A DNA stretch of 64,000 nt from contig NZ_CP051261.1 in assembly GCF_014236855.1 (NCBI RefSeq), positions 1,798,001 through 1,862,000 of the forward strand, given 5' to 3'. Source of the DNA: Xanthomonas sp. SI. Lineage in GTDB: Bacteria > Pseudomonadota > Gammaproteobacteria > Xanthomonadales > Xanthomonadaceae. Shown one piece after another: positions 1 through 9,231 of the stretch (positions are counted from its first letter, which is position 1; every line of letters starts with the position of its first letter). The position numbers were made by a program, and so were the translations under genes. Under the pieces are notes generated by a model, which had not been told where the DNA came from, did no database searches, and saw nothing but the letters and a program-made list of their open reading frames with translations.

Positions 1-371
1 CGGTCGCTTCCAACAGCCTGCGCCACAGCGTGGTGGCGTCGGTGGCGCGCGCTGGGCTGAGCGAACGGGTGAACGGCCACATCTTCGGCGCCGACATGGT
101 GGCGCGGCCGAAGCCGGCGCCGGACGTCTACCTGCTGGCCGCACACACGCTGGGTGCGGCGCCAGCGCGTTGCCTGGTGATCGAGGACAGCGTCACCGGC
201 GCCAGTGCGGCGCTGGCTGCGGGCATGACCGTGATCGGTTTCACCGGCGCGGCGCATATCCCGCCGGGCCATGCCGACACCCTGCGCCACCTCGGCGTGG
301 CGGCGGTGATGGAGCATATGCGGCAGTTGCCGCAGGTCTATGCGGAACTGGTGCGCGCGGCGGCGGCGTAG
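1..371 (+). CDS. HAD-superfamily hydrolase, C-terminal part (5' end outside window)
   Basis: The reading frame is open from the first complete codon at position 3, so the true start lies upstream. The visible 122 residues begin with VASNS, matching HAD motif II (Ser/Thr that binds the phosphoryl group). They continue with KPAPDVYL, carrying the motif III lysine, and VIEDSVTGASAAL, the acidic motif IV that binds Mg2+. This order is typical of the beta-phosphoglucomutase / phosphatase subfamily (GS1/YcjU type). The substrate cannot be told from this part, because motif I and the cap domain are missing. The C-terminus is short and alanine-rich. Confidence 0.85.
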   Translation, partial: VASNSLRHSVVASVARAGLSERVNGHIFGADMVARPKPAPDVYLLAAHTLGAAPARCLVIEDSVTGASAALAAGMTVIGFTGAAHIPPGHADTLRHLGVAAVMEHMRQLPQVYAELVRAAAA

Positions 372-718
372 TTTCGATCGGGAGGTCGCGCTGCCGGGTG
401 GCGGCGACGCAAAAGCGCACAGCCGGGGCTGTCCGCTCGCTGGAGCCTTCGCGTAGCGTCGCGGACGGCGAGAGTCGCTCCGGACAGCGTCTCGCCATTC
501 GTGGTGCGTGTCTTCTTCGTGCTGCCTGTCGCGGCTGAAGCCGCTCCTACATGGGGTGGCGCGTGTTCAAAGCATGTCGGAGTGCGCGCTCACGCACCGG
601 AGCGTCATGGCGTGCCTTCCGCAGCCGCGATGCCCTCGGGCACCGCGCTGCCGCCTTTGCCAATCCCAAATCCCCAATCCCGGCTTTCCACAGCCGAATG
701 GCTGGTCATCCCGGCCTT
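372..718. other. intergenic region without a gene
   Basis: These 347 bases lie between the HAD gene and the convergent ybdD-like gene. They hold one REP-like hairpin arm (525-551) and several short GC-rich inverted repeats around 420-495. Reading frames crossing the stretch have no ribosome binding site and no family resemblance. Confidence 0.6.
525..551 (-). repeat. REP-like palindrome, single arm
   Basis: Contains GCGGCTGAAGCCGC flanked by TGTC and TCCTAC. It is the reverse-strand form of the GTAGGAGCGGCTTCAGCC repeat found at least six more times in the window. The core folds into a short perfect hairpin. This copy is solitary rather than part of an inverted pair. Confidence 0.8.
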
Positions 719-943
719 TCAACAACAACGAAACCCACTCTTGCCGCCATACCGCGCTTCCTGGCGCTCGCGGAAGAAGGTCTTGTAGTCCATCGGTTGC
801 CGGTCGGGGTGTTTCTCCAGCACATGGCGCACGTAGTTGTCGTAGTCGGGAATGCCGCAGCACAGCCGCGCGGTCTGCACCAGGCGCCGCCACAGCCGGC
901 GGTGCGCCTGGTATTGCCCGACCGGAACCAGATCGTTGCTCAT
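719..943 (-). CDS. YbdD/YjiX family small protein (DUF466), CstA partner
   Basis: This 74-residue protein has the family signature: [11 protein letters not shown] in the middle, then [20 protein letters not shown], and a short basic C-terminus ending GKSGFRCC. Members are nearly always encoded directly behind a CstA-type transporter. Here the start ATG overlaps the cstA stop by an ATGA, which implies translational coupling. The molecular role is not settled; an accessory role in peptide or pyruvate uptake by CstA is inferred from linkage. The start is the first in-frame ATG at the overlap. Confidence 0.88.
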   Translation of the reverse strand: MSNDLVPVGQYQAHRRLWRRLVQTARLCCGIPDYDNYVRHVLEKHPDRQPMDYKTFFRERQEARYGGKSGFRCC

Positions 944-3015
944 CACACGTCCGCCATCTGGTGCGGCTGCAGCGCCACGTACGCGGTTTCCTTGTCGCTG
1001 CGCTGCGGGTTGCGGCGCGCGGCGAGGATGGTCTTGACCGAGTAGATCAGGATCGAGAGCACCACGAACAGGAACAGCGCGGTCAGCCCGGTGTTGACGT
1101 AGGCGTTGGTGACGATCTGCTGCATCTGCGGCAGGGTCTTGGCCGGCGCGGTGATGGTGCCGCTGGCGATCGCGTCCTGGAACTTGTGCGCCTGCGCCAG
1201 GAAGCCCTGCGCCGGATTCGGGTCGAAGATCTTGATCAACCCGGCGTAGGTGGTGCAGATCAGCAACCACAGCGCCGGCACGATGGTGACCCAGGCGTAG
1301 CGGTCGCGCTTCATCTTGAACAGCACCACCGTGCCCAGCATCAGCGCGATGCCGGCGAGCATCTGGTTGGAGATGCCGAACAGCGGCCACAGCGTGCGGA
1401 TGCCGCCGTACGGATCCTTGACTCCGGTGTACAGCAGGTAGCCCCACAGCGCCACGCAGCCGCCGGTGGCGACGATGTTGGCGGCCCACGACTCGGTCCG
1501 CTTCAGCGCCGGCACGAAGTTGCCGAGCAGGTCCTGCAGCATGAAGCGCCCGGCGCGGGTGCCGGCATCGACCGCGGTGAGGATGAACAGCGCCTCGAAC
1601 AGGATCGCGAAGTGGTACCAGAACGCCATCATGTCCTCGCCCGGCAGCAACTGGTGCAGGATCTGCGCGATGCCCACCGCCAGGGTGGGGGCGCCGCCGG
1701 CGCGGGCCAGGATGGTGGTCTCGCCGATGTCGCGGGCAGTGGCCTCGAGCACCTCGGGGGTGATCGCGAAGCCCCATTCGCTGACCTTGGCCGCGACCGC
1801 GACCACGTCGCTGCCGACCATCGAGGCCGGCGCGTTCATCGCGAAATACACGCCCGGTTCGATGATCGAGGCGGCGACCAGCGCCATCACCGCGACGAAC
1901 GACTCCATCAGCATGCCGCCGTAGCCGATGTAGCGCATGTGGCCTTCGTTGGCGAGCAGCTTGGGGGTGGTGCCGGAGGAGATCAGCGCATGGAAACCGG
2001 ACACCGCGCCGCAGGCGATGGTGATGAACAGGAACGGGAAGATGCCGCCGGTCCACACCGGGCCCATGCCGTTGTGCGCGTACTGGGTCAGCGCCGGCAT
2101 CTTCAGGTCGGGCATGACCACCAGGATGCCGATGGCCAGGGCGATGATGGTGCCGATCTTGAGGAAGGTGGACAGGTAGTCGCGCGGTGCCAGCAGCAGC
2201 CACACCGGCAGCACCGAGGCGACGAAGCCGTAGCCGATCAGCATCCAGGTGATCTGCACGTCGGTGAAGGTGAAGGCCGGGCCCCAGGTCGGATCGGCGG
2301 CGACCTTGCCTCCGAACCAGATCGCGGCCAGCAGCAGGATCAGCCCGACCACCGAGATCTCGCCGATCTTGCCGGGGCGGATGTAGCGCATGTACACGCC
2401 CATCATGATCGCGATCGGCATCGTCGCGATCACCGTGAACATGCCCCACGGACTCTCCGCCAGCGCCTTGACCACCACCATCGCCAGCACCGCCAGGATG
2501 ATGATCATGATCAGGAACGCGCCGAACAGGGCGATGGTGCCAGGGATCTGGCCCATCTCCTCGCGCACCAGGTCGCCGAGCGAGCGGCCGTTGCGGCGGC
2601 TGGACAGGAACAGCACCACGAAGTCCTGCACCGCGCCGGCGAACACCACGCCGACCACCAGCCACAGCAGCCCGGGCAGGTAGCCCATCTGCGCGGCGAG
2701 CACCGGGCCGACCAGCGGTCCGGCGCCGGCGATGGCGGCGAAGTGGTGGCCGAACAGCACGTGCTTGTTGGTCGGCACGTAGTCCAGGCCATCGTTGTTG
2801 AGCACGGCGGGCGTGGCCCGGGTGGTGTCCAGCTGCATCACCTTGGTGGCGATGAACAGGCTGTAGAAGCGATACGCGATCAGGTAGATCGAGACCGCGG
2901 CGACCACGATCCACAGTGCGTTGATGTGTTCGCCGCGGCGCAGGGCGATGGTGCCCAGGCAGAACGCCGCCAGCACCGCGAGCGCGGCCCAGGCCAGTTT
3001 GGAAAACCCTTTCAT
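943..3015 (-). CDS. cstA: carbon starvation protein CstA, peptide/pyruvate transporter
   Basis: A 690-residue polytopic inner-membrane protein of about 16 or more hydrophobic segments. It carries the conserved N-terminal block around [21 protein letters not shown] (residues about 75-95) and [13 protein letters not shown]. coli CstA has 701 residues, so this is full length. CstA proteins import peptides or pyruvate when carbon is scarce. The chosen ATG (complement 3013-3015) has GGGGGAG eight bases upstream; an in-frame ATG ten codons earlier lacks such a site. It forms an operon with the YbdD-like gene. The 504 bases upstream contain two copies of a palindromic repeat, so the promoter must lie close to the start. 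Confidence 0.95.
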   Translation of the reverse strand: MKGFSKLAWAALAVLAAFCLGTIALRRGEHINALWIVVAAVSIYLIAYRFYSLFIATKVMQLDTTRATPAVLNNDGLDYVPTNKHVLFGHHFAAIAGAGPLVGPVLAAQMGYLPGLLWLVVGVVFAGAVQDFVVLFLSSRRNGRSLGDLVREEMGQIPGTIALFGAFLIMIIILAVLAMVVVKALAESPWGMFTVIATMPIAIMMGVYMRYIRPGKIGEISVVGLILLLAAIWFGGKVAADPTWGPAFTFTDVQITWMLIGYGFVASVLPVWLLLAPRDYLSTFLKIGTIIALAIGILVVMPDLKMPALTQYAHNGMGPVWTGGIFPFLFITIACGAVSGFHALISSGTTPKLLANEGHMRYIGYGGMLMESFVAVMALVAASIIEPGVYFAMNAPASMVGSDVVAVAAKVSEWGFAITPEVLEATARDIGETTILARAGGAPTLAVGIAQILHQLLPGEDMMAFWYHFAILFEALFILTAVDAGTRAGRFMLQDLLGNFVPALKRTESWAANIVATGGCVALWGYLLYTGVKDPYGGIRTLWPLFGISNQMLAGIALMLGTVVLFKMKRDRYAWVTIVPALWLLICTTYAGLIKIFDPNPAQGFLAQAHKFQDAIASGTITAPAKTLPQMQQIVTNAYVNTGLTALFLFVVLSILIYSVKTILAARRNPQRSDKETAYVALQPHQMADV

Positions 3016-3118
3016 GCAGATCGCTCCCCCACAAGATTCCCGCAAGGGTCGCCCCGATGGCCTGGGGGGTCAATGCCGGGACAGGCAATGGCCCTAGTAC
3101 TTTGGTCGTAGTCAATTA

Positions 3119-3275
3119 CCCCTCTCCCACCGGGAGAGGGGTTGGGGTGAGGGTACGAGGCGAAGCCCTCGCAAAACCAGCTTGCGCTAATGGACGCTGC
3201 ACGAGGCTGCGCCCGACCCTCATCTGCGGGGCACCTTCCCCCGAAAAGGGGGCCATGGTCCCGGTGGGAGAAGGA
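3119..3275. repeat. Xanthomonadaceae palindromic element, copy 1
   Basis: Starts with a near-perfect hairpin, CCCCTCTCCC-acc-GGGAGAGGGG, followed by TTGGGGTGAGGGT. It then has a variable centre and closes with ACCCTCATCTGC...GCACC and GGTGGGAGAAGG. The outer GGGTGAGGGT / ACCCTCA parts are also complementary, so the whole unit can fold on itself. The same layout recurs at 3286-3414 and inside mfd at 30776-30958. Confidence 0.8.
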
Positions 3276-3285
3276 ACAGCCGTAG

Positions 3286-3414
3286 CCCCTCTCCCATCGG
3301 GAGAGGGGTTGGGGTGAGGGTATGGTGCGAAGCGTCTCGTGGAGTTTGGGTGCACGAGGCTGCGCCCGGACCCTCATCCGCCCCTGTGGGGCACCTTCCC
3401 CCGAGGGGAGAAGG
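3286..3414. repeat. Xanthomonadaceae palindromic element, copy 2
   Basis: A second copy directly after copy 1 in the same orientation. It opens with CCCCTCTCCC-atc-GGGAGAGGGG at 3286-3308, then TTGGGGTGAGGGT, and ends with ACCCTCATCCGCC...GGGGAGAAGG. The centre differs in sequence and length from copy 1, so the ends are conserved while the middle drifts. Confidence 0.8.
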
Positions 3415-3519
3415 GAGCAGCGGGCGGCGCCTCGCGATGGAACGATGGGTTGCGCGCATCGCGATTGGCCGCCGGCAGCGGCACGCCCATATTCGGTGCT
3501 TCACCAGGAGATCGCCTGC

Positions 3520-4380
3520 ATGACCGACACCCTCACCGCCGCCCCCGCGCGCATCGCGCGCACCATCCGTGGCCGCGCCACCGCCGACGGCGACGGGGTC
3601 CGGCTGACCCGCGTCATCGGCGGCGCCGAGCTGCCCGAGCTGGACCCGTTCCTGCTGCTCGACGAATTCGGTACCGATCGCGCCGAGGACTACATCGGCG
3701 GTTTCCCCAGCCATCCGCACCGCGGTTTCGAGACCGTCACCTACATGCTCGACGGGCGCATGCGGCACAAGGACAACCATGGCAACGAAGGCCTGCTGAC
3801 CCCGGGCAGCGTGCAGTGGATGACCGCCGGTCGCGGCCTGGTGCATTCGGAGATGCCGGAACAGGAGTCCGGGCGCATGCGCGGCTTCCAGCTGTGGGTG
3901 AACCTGCCGGCGCGCGACAAGATGACCGCGCCGCGCTACCAGGAGTTCGCGCCCGAGCGCATCCCGCTGGCGCATCCGGCGCCTGGGGTGACGGTCAAGG
4001 TGATCGCCGGCCAGGTCGGCGACGTGCATGGGCCGATCGTCCAGCCGGCCACCGATCCGCTGTACCTGGACATCGCGCTGGATGCGGACGCGCGCTGGGA
4101 CTGCCTGCTGCCGGCCGGGCACAACGCGTTCGCCTACGCCTACGAAGGCGCCGCGACGCTGGGCGAGGGCGAGGCCGCGCGCGAGCTGCCGGCGCAGACC
4201 CTGGCCGTGCTCGGCGGCGGCGACCTGCTGCAGTTGCAGGCCGGAACGGCGGGCGCGCGGCTGATCCTGGTCGCCGGCCGCCCGCTGCGCGAGCCGGTGG
4301 CGCGACACGGGCCGTTCGTGATGAACACGCGCGAAGAACTGATGCAGGCCTTCGTGGATTTCCAGGAAGGGCGGTTCTAG
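3520..4380 (+). CDS. pirin family protein
   Basis: A 286-residue bicupin. The N-terminal cupin has the pirin signature HPHRGFETVTYMLDG (about residues 66-80) and later TAGRGLVHSE. The histidines and glutamate of these motifs bind one metal ion (usually Fe2+ or Zn2+). Bacterial pirins include quercetin 2,3-dioxygenases and regulators of central metabolism; the substrate cannot be decided here. The second cupin (about 170-265) is more degenerate, as usual. The ATG at 3520 has CAGGAG 8-9 bases upstream. A second pirin with separate sequence lies at 5339-6208. Confidence 0.92.
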   Translation: MTDTLTAAPARIARTIRGRATADGDGVRLTRVIGGAELPELDPFLLLDEFGTDRAEDYIGGFPSHPHRGFETVTYMLDGRMRHKDNHGNEGLLTPGSVQWMTAGRGLVHSEMPEQESGRMRGFQLWVNLPARDKMTAPRYQEFAPERIPLAHPAPGVTVKVIAGQVGDVHGPIVQPATDPLYLDIALDADARWDCLLPAGHNAFAYAYEGAATLGEGEAARELPAQTLAVLGGGDLLQLQAGTAGARLILVAGRPLREPVARHGPFVMNTREELMQAFVDFQEGRF

Positions 4381-4416
4381 CGGCCTGGGGTGGCGATAGC
4401 CACTCCCATGAAACCC

Positions 4417-4486
4417 TGTAGGAGCTGCTCTACGCCGCGACAGGCTCTACGGATAGAACCTGTCGCGGCTGAAGCCGTTCCTACAA
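4417..4486. repeat. REP-like inverted pair (BIME)
   Basis: Two arms facing each other: TGTAGGAGCTGCTCTACG at the left and CGGCTGAAGCCGTTCCTACA at the right, separated by about 20 bases. The left arm has diverged from the consensus. The pair sits between convergent genes, where such hairpins commonly act as transcript ends or stabilisers. Confidence 0.8.
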
Positions 4487-4500
4487 AAGCGTCGCCAGAC

Positions 4501-4971
4501 TCAGCGATCCAGCGCCACGCTGGTCGGGCGCATGTCCAGTCCCTGCACCAGCGATTGCAGCGATTGCAGTTCCTGCACGTCGCCGGCATCGATCCAGACC
4601 TGGGCGTAGTGGTCCTTGCCCAGCTCGACCACGGTGACCCGGCGCGAGGCCAGGCCCGGCGCGTCGACTCCACCCAGATCCGGCCGGTACCAATGCATGC
4701 TTTCGCCGGCGATGCTGCCTTTCTCTTCGCGCAGGTTGCGCGCCAGCGGGATGTTCGGGTCGCGCGAGGTCAGCATCATGCCGAGTACCTGGCGGCCGTC
4801 GGCGGCCGTCGCGCGGCACACGATGAAGCCCTTGTCGCTGCGCTCGCTCCACTGCAGCTTGGACTGCGGCGGCAGTTGCGGACAGTTTTGCGCCTGTTGC
4901 GCCATGGCCGTGGCCGCCGCCAGTACGGCAGGCAGGACCGACAGGCCGGTGAGCCAGTTTGCAACCCTCAT
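4501..4971 (-). CDS. hypothetical secreted protein
   Basis: A 156-residue protein with a clear Sec signal peptide: MRVANW, then a hydrophobic run LTGLSVLPAVLAAATAMA, with likely cleavage after AMA-QQ. The mature part is about 130 residues with two cysteines and no recognised family. The start at 4971 follows GGGGACATCGCAA. An in-frame ATG 15 bases upstream (4986) would add only MGTSQ. Longer frames upstream are rich in Arg/Cys and look like non-coding DNA. The protein is probably periplasmic. Function unknown. Confidence 0.7.
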   Translation of the reverse strand: MRVANWLTGLSVLPAVLAAATAMAQQAQNCPQLPPQSKLQWSERSDKGFIVCRATAADGRQVLGMMLTSRDPNIPLARNLREEKGSIAGESMHWYRPDLGGVDAPGLASRRVTVVELGKDHYAQVWIDAGDVQELQSLQSLVQGLDMRPTSVALDR

Positions 4972-5338
4972 TTGCGATGTCCCCATGCACCGTCGCGCCG
5001 CGACGGTATCGATCTTCAGCGCACGCCGACGCAGGCCGCACGGCACGTCACCCTCATTCCTTTGCGGGATCCGCGTGCAGTGCATACCCCTACGCAATGC
5101 GTGTCCCGGTGTGCGGCCGCAATGTCCCCGCCGCTGCCCGAACCATAGCCCAGCGAGCGGCACTTGACAATTGGAGTGCGGGTCGGAAGCACGCGATCCG
5201 GCGCTGTCGCGGGAGGCGCTCGCCTGAACGCAGTCAGCGGCCGCTCGCCGCTGCGGCGCCCGTGCCGCGTCGAAGCAGGGGATGCCGCAGCGCCACGCGA
5301 CGCTGCAGCCGAATCAAGCCCGATCGCGCCGGCAGGCG
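4972..5338. other. intergenic region without a gene
   Basis: These 367 bases lie between two leftward genes (secreted protein and pirin). They contain GC-rich inverted repeats around 5230-5260 but no T-run terminator. Frames through the stretch show no ribosome binding site or recognisable product. The promoter of the secreted-protein gene is expected near 4990-5100. Confidence 0.5.
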
Positions 5339-6208
<870 letters not shown>

Positions 6209-6565
6209 GCGCGGCCTCGCGGAGCTGGGAACAGGGGCACGAGCTTCGCATGCGCGATGGCCGAAGTGGGAGCGTTGCAGCAAGACGGACTGTCCCGGAC
6301 CGGAGTGTTTACTGCGCCGCGTGGGGGCGATGCCGCACAGGGCTGCGCCGGCGCCGCACCGCTACTGGCATGCGTAGTGGGTATGCCAGACAAGCGAAAT
6401 CGCATAGTGCGAGAGGGCGCGCGTTTTTTGTCTGCAAATTTGTAACTTGCGGTGAAATTATCAACAGCGAATCGGAATAATCGGGCGCTGCCGGTCGGGG
6501 CCGTCCTGGCCGCAGCGTTGCAGCGCGCTCGCTGCATCCGTCCCCCAACAAGCGAGAACAAGCTG
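6209..6565. promoter_or_regulatory. divergent intergenic region with an AT-rich core
   Basis: 357 bases between the leftward pirin and the rightward secreted-protein gene. The segment 6420-6480 is clearly richer in A+T than its surroundings (TTTTTTGTCTGCAAATTTG, then AAATTATCAAC) and is the obvious place for a promoter for the gene at 6566. I could not assign -35/-10 boxes with good spacing. No gene is seen. Confidence 0.4.
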
Positions 6566-6952
6566 ATGATCCGTTCGTCGAAATCCAGTAACACCGTCAC
6601 CGCCGTGCTGTCGATGGCGATGGCGATAGCGGCGTTTTCCGCCATGCCGACACAGGCGCAAAGCGCCGACATCAATGTCCCCACCGTGATCATCAACTCA
6701 CTGTGGAGCGCCAAGGCGTTGATGGTGGTGGGCGGGCAGGGCAGCGGATGTTATGCGGTCAACAACGGCGGCCGCATCGCCGGCCCGACGCTGCGTACCA
6801 ATATTAGTTACACCGTGATCGGCATGAGCTCGGCCGATTGCGCCGGCGGAACCGGCCTGGCCGGCGTCAACCGCCAATTCCTGGCGCGCGCACGCCCGGC
6901 CGGCATGTACATCCAGATCGTCAACGGCGGGATCAACGTCGGCAACCGCTAG
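6566..6952 (+). CDS. hypothetical small secreted protein
   Basis: A 128-residue protein with a signal peptide: MIRSSKSS, hydrophobic core AVLSMAMAIAAFSAM, likely cut at TQAQS-AD. The mature part of about 97 residues is rich in Gly, Asn, Ile and Val, has two cysteines that could form a disulphide, and ends in IVNGGINVGNR. No family is recognised. The ATG at 6566 is preferred because it opens the signal peptide; the frame upstream (from 6452) would bury it. The ribosome binding site is weak (GCGAGAA). Base composition is less GC-biased than its neighbours, which may reflect recent acquisition or relaxed constraint. Confidence 0.6.
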   Translation: MIRSSKSSNTVTAVLSMAMAIAAFSAMPTQAQSADINVPTVIINSLWSAKALMVVGGQGSGCYAVNNGGRIAGPTLRTNISYTVIGMSSADCAGGTGLAGVNRQFLARARPAGMYIQIVNGGINVGNR

Positions 6953-7094
6953 CCGCCAGCGATGCCTGTCGCCGGCCACGCGCGATCGCCGCGTGGCCGG
7001 CGGCAGATCGCATCGTGCTGCTGCAGGCGGTGCTTGCCGCCGCCGCGCGTCGTGTAGAGGCGGCGCCCAACGCATCGATGCGTAGCGGCTCGAT

Positions 7095-7811
7095 TCAGAA
7101 CAACTGCCCGCTCTCGGCTGCCTGCACCGCGACCTCGCCGCGTCGCGAGGCCAGCCGGTCGGCCAGGCGGGTCGGTTCCGGCAGCCGGTAGCCGCGCAGG
7201 TAGCGCAGGGTCCAGTCCAGCGCGCTGTCCACCGCGACGCGGTGGCCGGGCGAGACGATCAATGGATTGCAGCGCGACTTGCTGCGCAGCGCCCAGCCGA
7301 CAGTGTCGCCGCGGTGCACGATGGGGCTGCGGTCGCCGGCCTGCGGCCCGGGTTCGTCGTAGCGTCCGGCCAGCAGCTTCTTGGCCACGCCGATGCTGGG
7401 CAGGCCGCTGATCACGCCGAAGTGCGCGGCGATGCCGAGCCGGCGCGGATGGGCGATGCCCTGGCCATCGACGAACACCAGGTCCGGACGCTGCCGCAGC
7501 AGGGCCAGCGCGGCCAGCAGCGCCGGCAGTTCGCGAAAGCTCAGCAAGCCCGGCACGTAGGGCATCGAGGTCGGCACGCGGGCGATCTCGGCCTGTTGCG
7601 GTTGCAGGGTGTCGGCATCGATCAGAACGGCGGCGGCGCGGGTGATGCGGCCTTCGTCCTCGAAACCGACGTCGAACCCGGCCAGCCAGCGCGGCGGGTC
7701 CGGCACCTCGTCGTGCAGCCGCACCTGCTTGGCCAGCGTGGCCTGCAGCGCCCGCGCCTGCACGATGCTGCCGTCCCAGTCGCCGAAGACATTGTGCGAA
7801 GGAGTGTCCAT
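7095..7811 (-). CDS. nfi: endonuclease V (deoxyinosine 3'-endonuclease)
   Basis: A 238-residue protein in the size range of bacterial endonuclease V. It shows [10 protein letters not shown] (first metal aspartate), [15 protein letters not shown] (wedge and catalytic Glu) and [19 protein letters not shown] (second Asp with the downstream His). [10 protein letters not shown] and [10 protein letters not shown] are also conserved. The enzyme cuts the second phosphodiester 3' to deoxyinosine and other deaminated bases, starting alternative excision repair. The ATG at 7811 gives a family-like N-terminus ([15 protein letters not shown]). The upstream extension is repeat DNA. It is a single-gene unit. 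Confidence 0.93.
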   Translation of the reverse strand: MDTPSHNVFGDWDGSIVQARALQATLAKQVRLHDEVPDPPRWLAGFDVGFEDEGRITRAAAVLIDADTLQPQQAEIARVPTSMPYVPGLLSFRELPALLAALALLRQRPDLVFVDGQGIAHPRRLGIAAHFGVISGLPSIGVAKKLLAGRYDEPGPQAGDRSPIVHRGDTVGWALRSKSRCNPLIVSPGHRVAVDSALDWTLRYLRGYRLPEPTRLADRLASRRGEVAVQAAESGQLF

Positions 7812-8160
7812 GCGGCGATGATCGCGCGGTGGTCGTGGCTGTGGCGTGGAGGAGCTGGGAATGGGGAAACGGGAATGGGGAATCGTTGAAGCAGGTTCCT
7901 GATGCCTGGCGACGAGAGGTCGCGGTCTCGACAAGAGGGTGACGGTGGTCAGCGCCGATCCGCTTGCGTTCCGGCGTAGCGCCAGCCCGGCGCGCCTTGT
8001 AGGAGCGGCTTCAGCCGCGACAGATCGCCAGACGGCAAGGCGCGCTGGAACGCCAGGCCGTTTCCCATTCCCCCATTCCCATTTCCCCATTCCCAGCCGT
8101 CACATCCCGCTACAATCCAGGGCCGCACGACCCACGCATCCCCCAACGGAGACCGTCGCA
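7812..8160. other. divergent intergenic region with simple repeats
   Basis: 349 bases between nfi (leftward) and gpmA (rightward). It holds G-rich runs of GGAATGGGGAA type near 7855-7890, the complementary TTCCCATTCCCCC type near 8065-8098, and a single REP arm at 7998-8023. The two runs are inverted relative to each other and could pair. No gene. Confidence 0.6.
7998..8023 (+). repeat. REP-like palindrome, single arm
   Basis: A copy of the GTAGGAGCGGCTTCAGCC hairpin without a facing partner. Same family as 525-551 and the pairs at 15322, 47222 and 52739. Confidence 0.8.
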
Positions 8161-8910
8161 GTGACCCGCAAACTCGTATTGTTGCGCCATGGCCAGAGCC
8201 AGTGGAACCTGGATAACCGCTTCACCGGCTGGGTGGATGTGGAACTCACCGAGCAAGGCCGCCAGGAAGCCGCCGCCGCCGGGCGCCTGCTGCGCGAGGA
8301 GGGGCTGCAGTTCGACGTGGCGCATACCTCGGTGCTCAAGCGCGCCATCCACACTCTGCAGGGCGCGCTGAAGGAACTGGATCAGGACTGGCTGCCGGTG
8401 CACAAGAGCTGGCGCCTCAACGAACGCCACTACGGCGGCCTGCAGGGCCTGGACAAGGCCGAGACCGCGGCCAAGCACGGCGAGGAGCAGGTCAAGATCT
8501 GGCGCCGTTCCTACGACATCCCGCCGCCGCCGATGGACGCCGACGATCCGGGTCATCCGCTGCACGACCGCCGCTACGCCACGCTCGACCGCAATGCGTT
8601 GCCGGCCACCGAGTCGCTGGCGACCACGCTCGAGCGCGTGCTGCCGTACTGGCACGACGCGATCGCGCCGCAGCTGAAGGCCGGGCAGACCGTGCTGGTC
8701 ACCGCGCACGGCAACTCGCTGCGCGCGCTGTACAAGTATTTGAACGGCGTCTCGCGTGAGGAAATCCTGGAACTCAATATCCCCACCGGCATCCCGCTGC
8801 TGTTCGAGTTGGACGACGAATTGAAGGTGCAGTCCTACCGCTATCTCGGCGATCAGGAAGCGGCGAAGAAGGCGGCCGAAGCGGTGGCCAACCAGGGCAA
8901 GGCCAAGTAA
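8161..8910 (+). CDS. gpmA: 2,3-bisphosphoglycerate-dependent phosphoglycerate mutase
   Basis: A 249-residue enzyme, the usual length for GpmA. The N-terminal [10 protein letters not shown] carries the phosphohistidine of the RHG motif; [20 protein letters not shown] and VTAHGNSLR supply the other active-site residues. It interconverts 3- and 2-phosphoglycerate in glycolysis and gluconeogenesis in the cytoplasm. The start is a GTG at 8161 with GGAGA 9-10 bases upstream, giving the standard N-terminus (M)[10 protein letters not shown]. Frames running upstream enter repeat DNA. Followed after 36 bases by a SHOCT protein. Confidence 0.97.
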   Translation: MTRKLVLLRHGQSQWNLDNRFTGWVDVELTEQGRQEAAAAGRLLREEGLQFDVAHTSVLKRAIHTLQGALKELDQDWLPVHKSWRLNERHYGGLQGLDKAETAAKHGEEQVKIWRRSYDIPPPPMDADDPGHPLHDRRYATLDRNALPATESLATTLERVLPYWHDAIAPQLKAGQTVLVTAHGNSLRALYKYLNGVSREEILELNIPTGIPLLFELDDELKVQSYRYLGDQEAAKKAAEAVANQGKAK

Positions 8911-8946
8911 CACGCTGGCGCTACCTGCCGCATCAAGGAGGATGGG

Positions 8947-9207
8947 ATGTTCGGTTTCAGCATCTGGCACTTCGTGATCATGTCGGTTCTGCTGGCGCTG
9001 CCGGTGCTGGTGTTCGCGGCGGTATGGCTGGCGATGCGCGCCGACCGGCGTGCGCAAGCGTCGCGTCGCGCCGCTGCGCCACCACCGCTGCCGCCCGCGG
9101 CATCGGTGGAAACGCGGTTGCGCGCGCTCGAGGCGTTACGCGCGCAGGGCCTGGTCGACCAGGCGGAGTACGAACGCCGGCGCCAGCAGATCCTCGCCGA
9201 TCTGTAA
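8947..9207 (+). CDS. small membrane protein with SHOCT domain
   Basis: 86 residues: a single transmembrane helix (about residues 7-29), a basic Ala/Pro linker, and a C-terminal SHOCT motif (RLRALEALRAQGLVDQAEYERRRQQI). SHOCT is a short amphipathic domain found at protein termini and thought to mediate oligomerisation. The ATG is preceded by AAGGAGGATGGG, one of the strongest ribosome binding sites in the window. It lies 36 bases after gpmA and may be co-transcribed; no functional link to glycolysis is evident. Confidence 0.8.
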   Translation: MFGFSIWHFVIMSVLLALPVLVFAAVWLAMRADRRAQASRRAAAPPPLPPAASVETRLRALEALRAQGLVDQAEYERRRQQILADL

Positions 9208-9231
9208 CGCGCGGCGCGGCGTCGCGCGGCT

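Larger units (their letters stand above)
3016..3519. other. divergent intergenic region filled by two palindromic elements
   Basis: Separates cstA (leftward) from a pirin gene (rightward). Most of it consists of two tandem copies of the CCCCTCTCCC/GGGAGAGGGG element (3119-3275 and 3286-3414). The bases outside the repeats are 3016-3118, which should hold the cstA promoter, and 3415-3519, which should hold the pirin promoter. Short frames encoding TLTPTPLP-like peptides come from the repeat and are not genes. Confidence 0.6.

Noticed and set aside
508..3111. 867-residue open frame on the + strand opposite cstA
   Set aside because: It is the complement of the cstA frame in very GC-rich DNA. 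The product is a His/Arg/Gln-rich low-complexity string without any domain; the real gene is on the other strand.
3057..3377. Small genes encoding TLTPTPLP-type peptides
   Set aside because: These frames are translations of the palindromic element, which recurs elsewhere with the same peptide. No start signal or conservation apart from the repeat.
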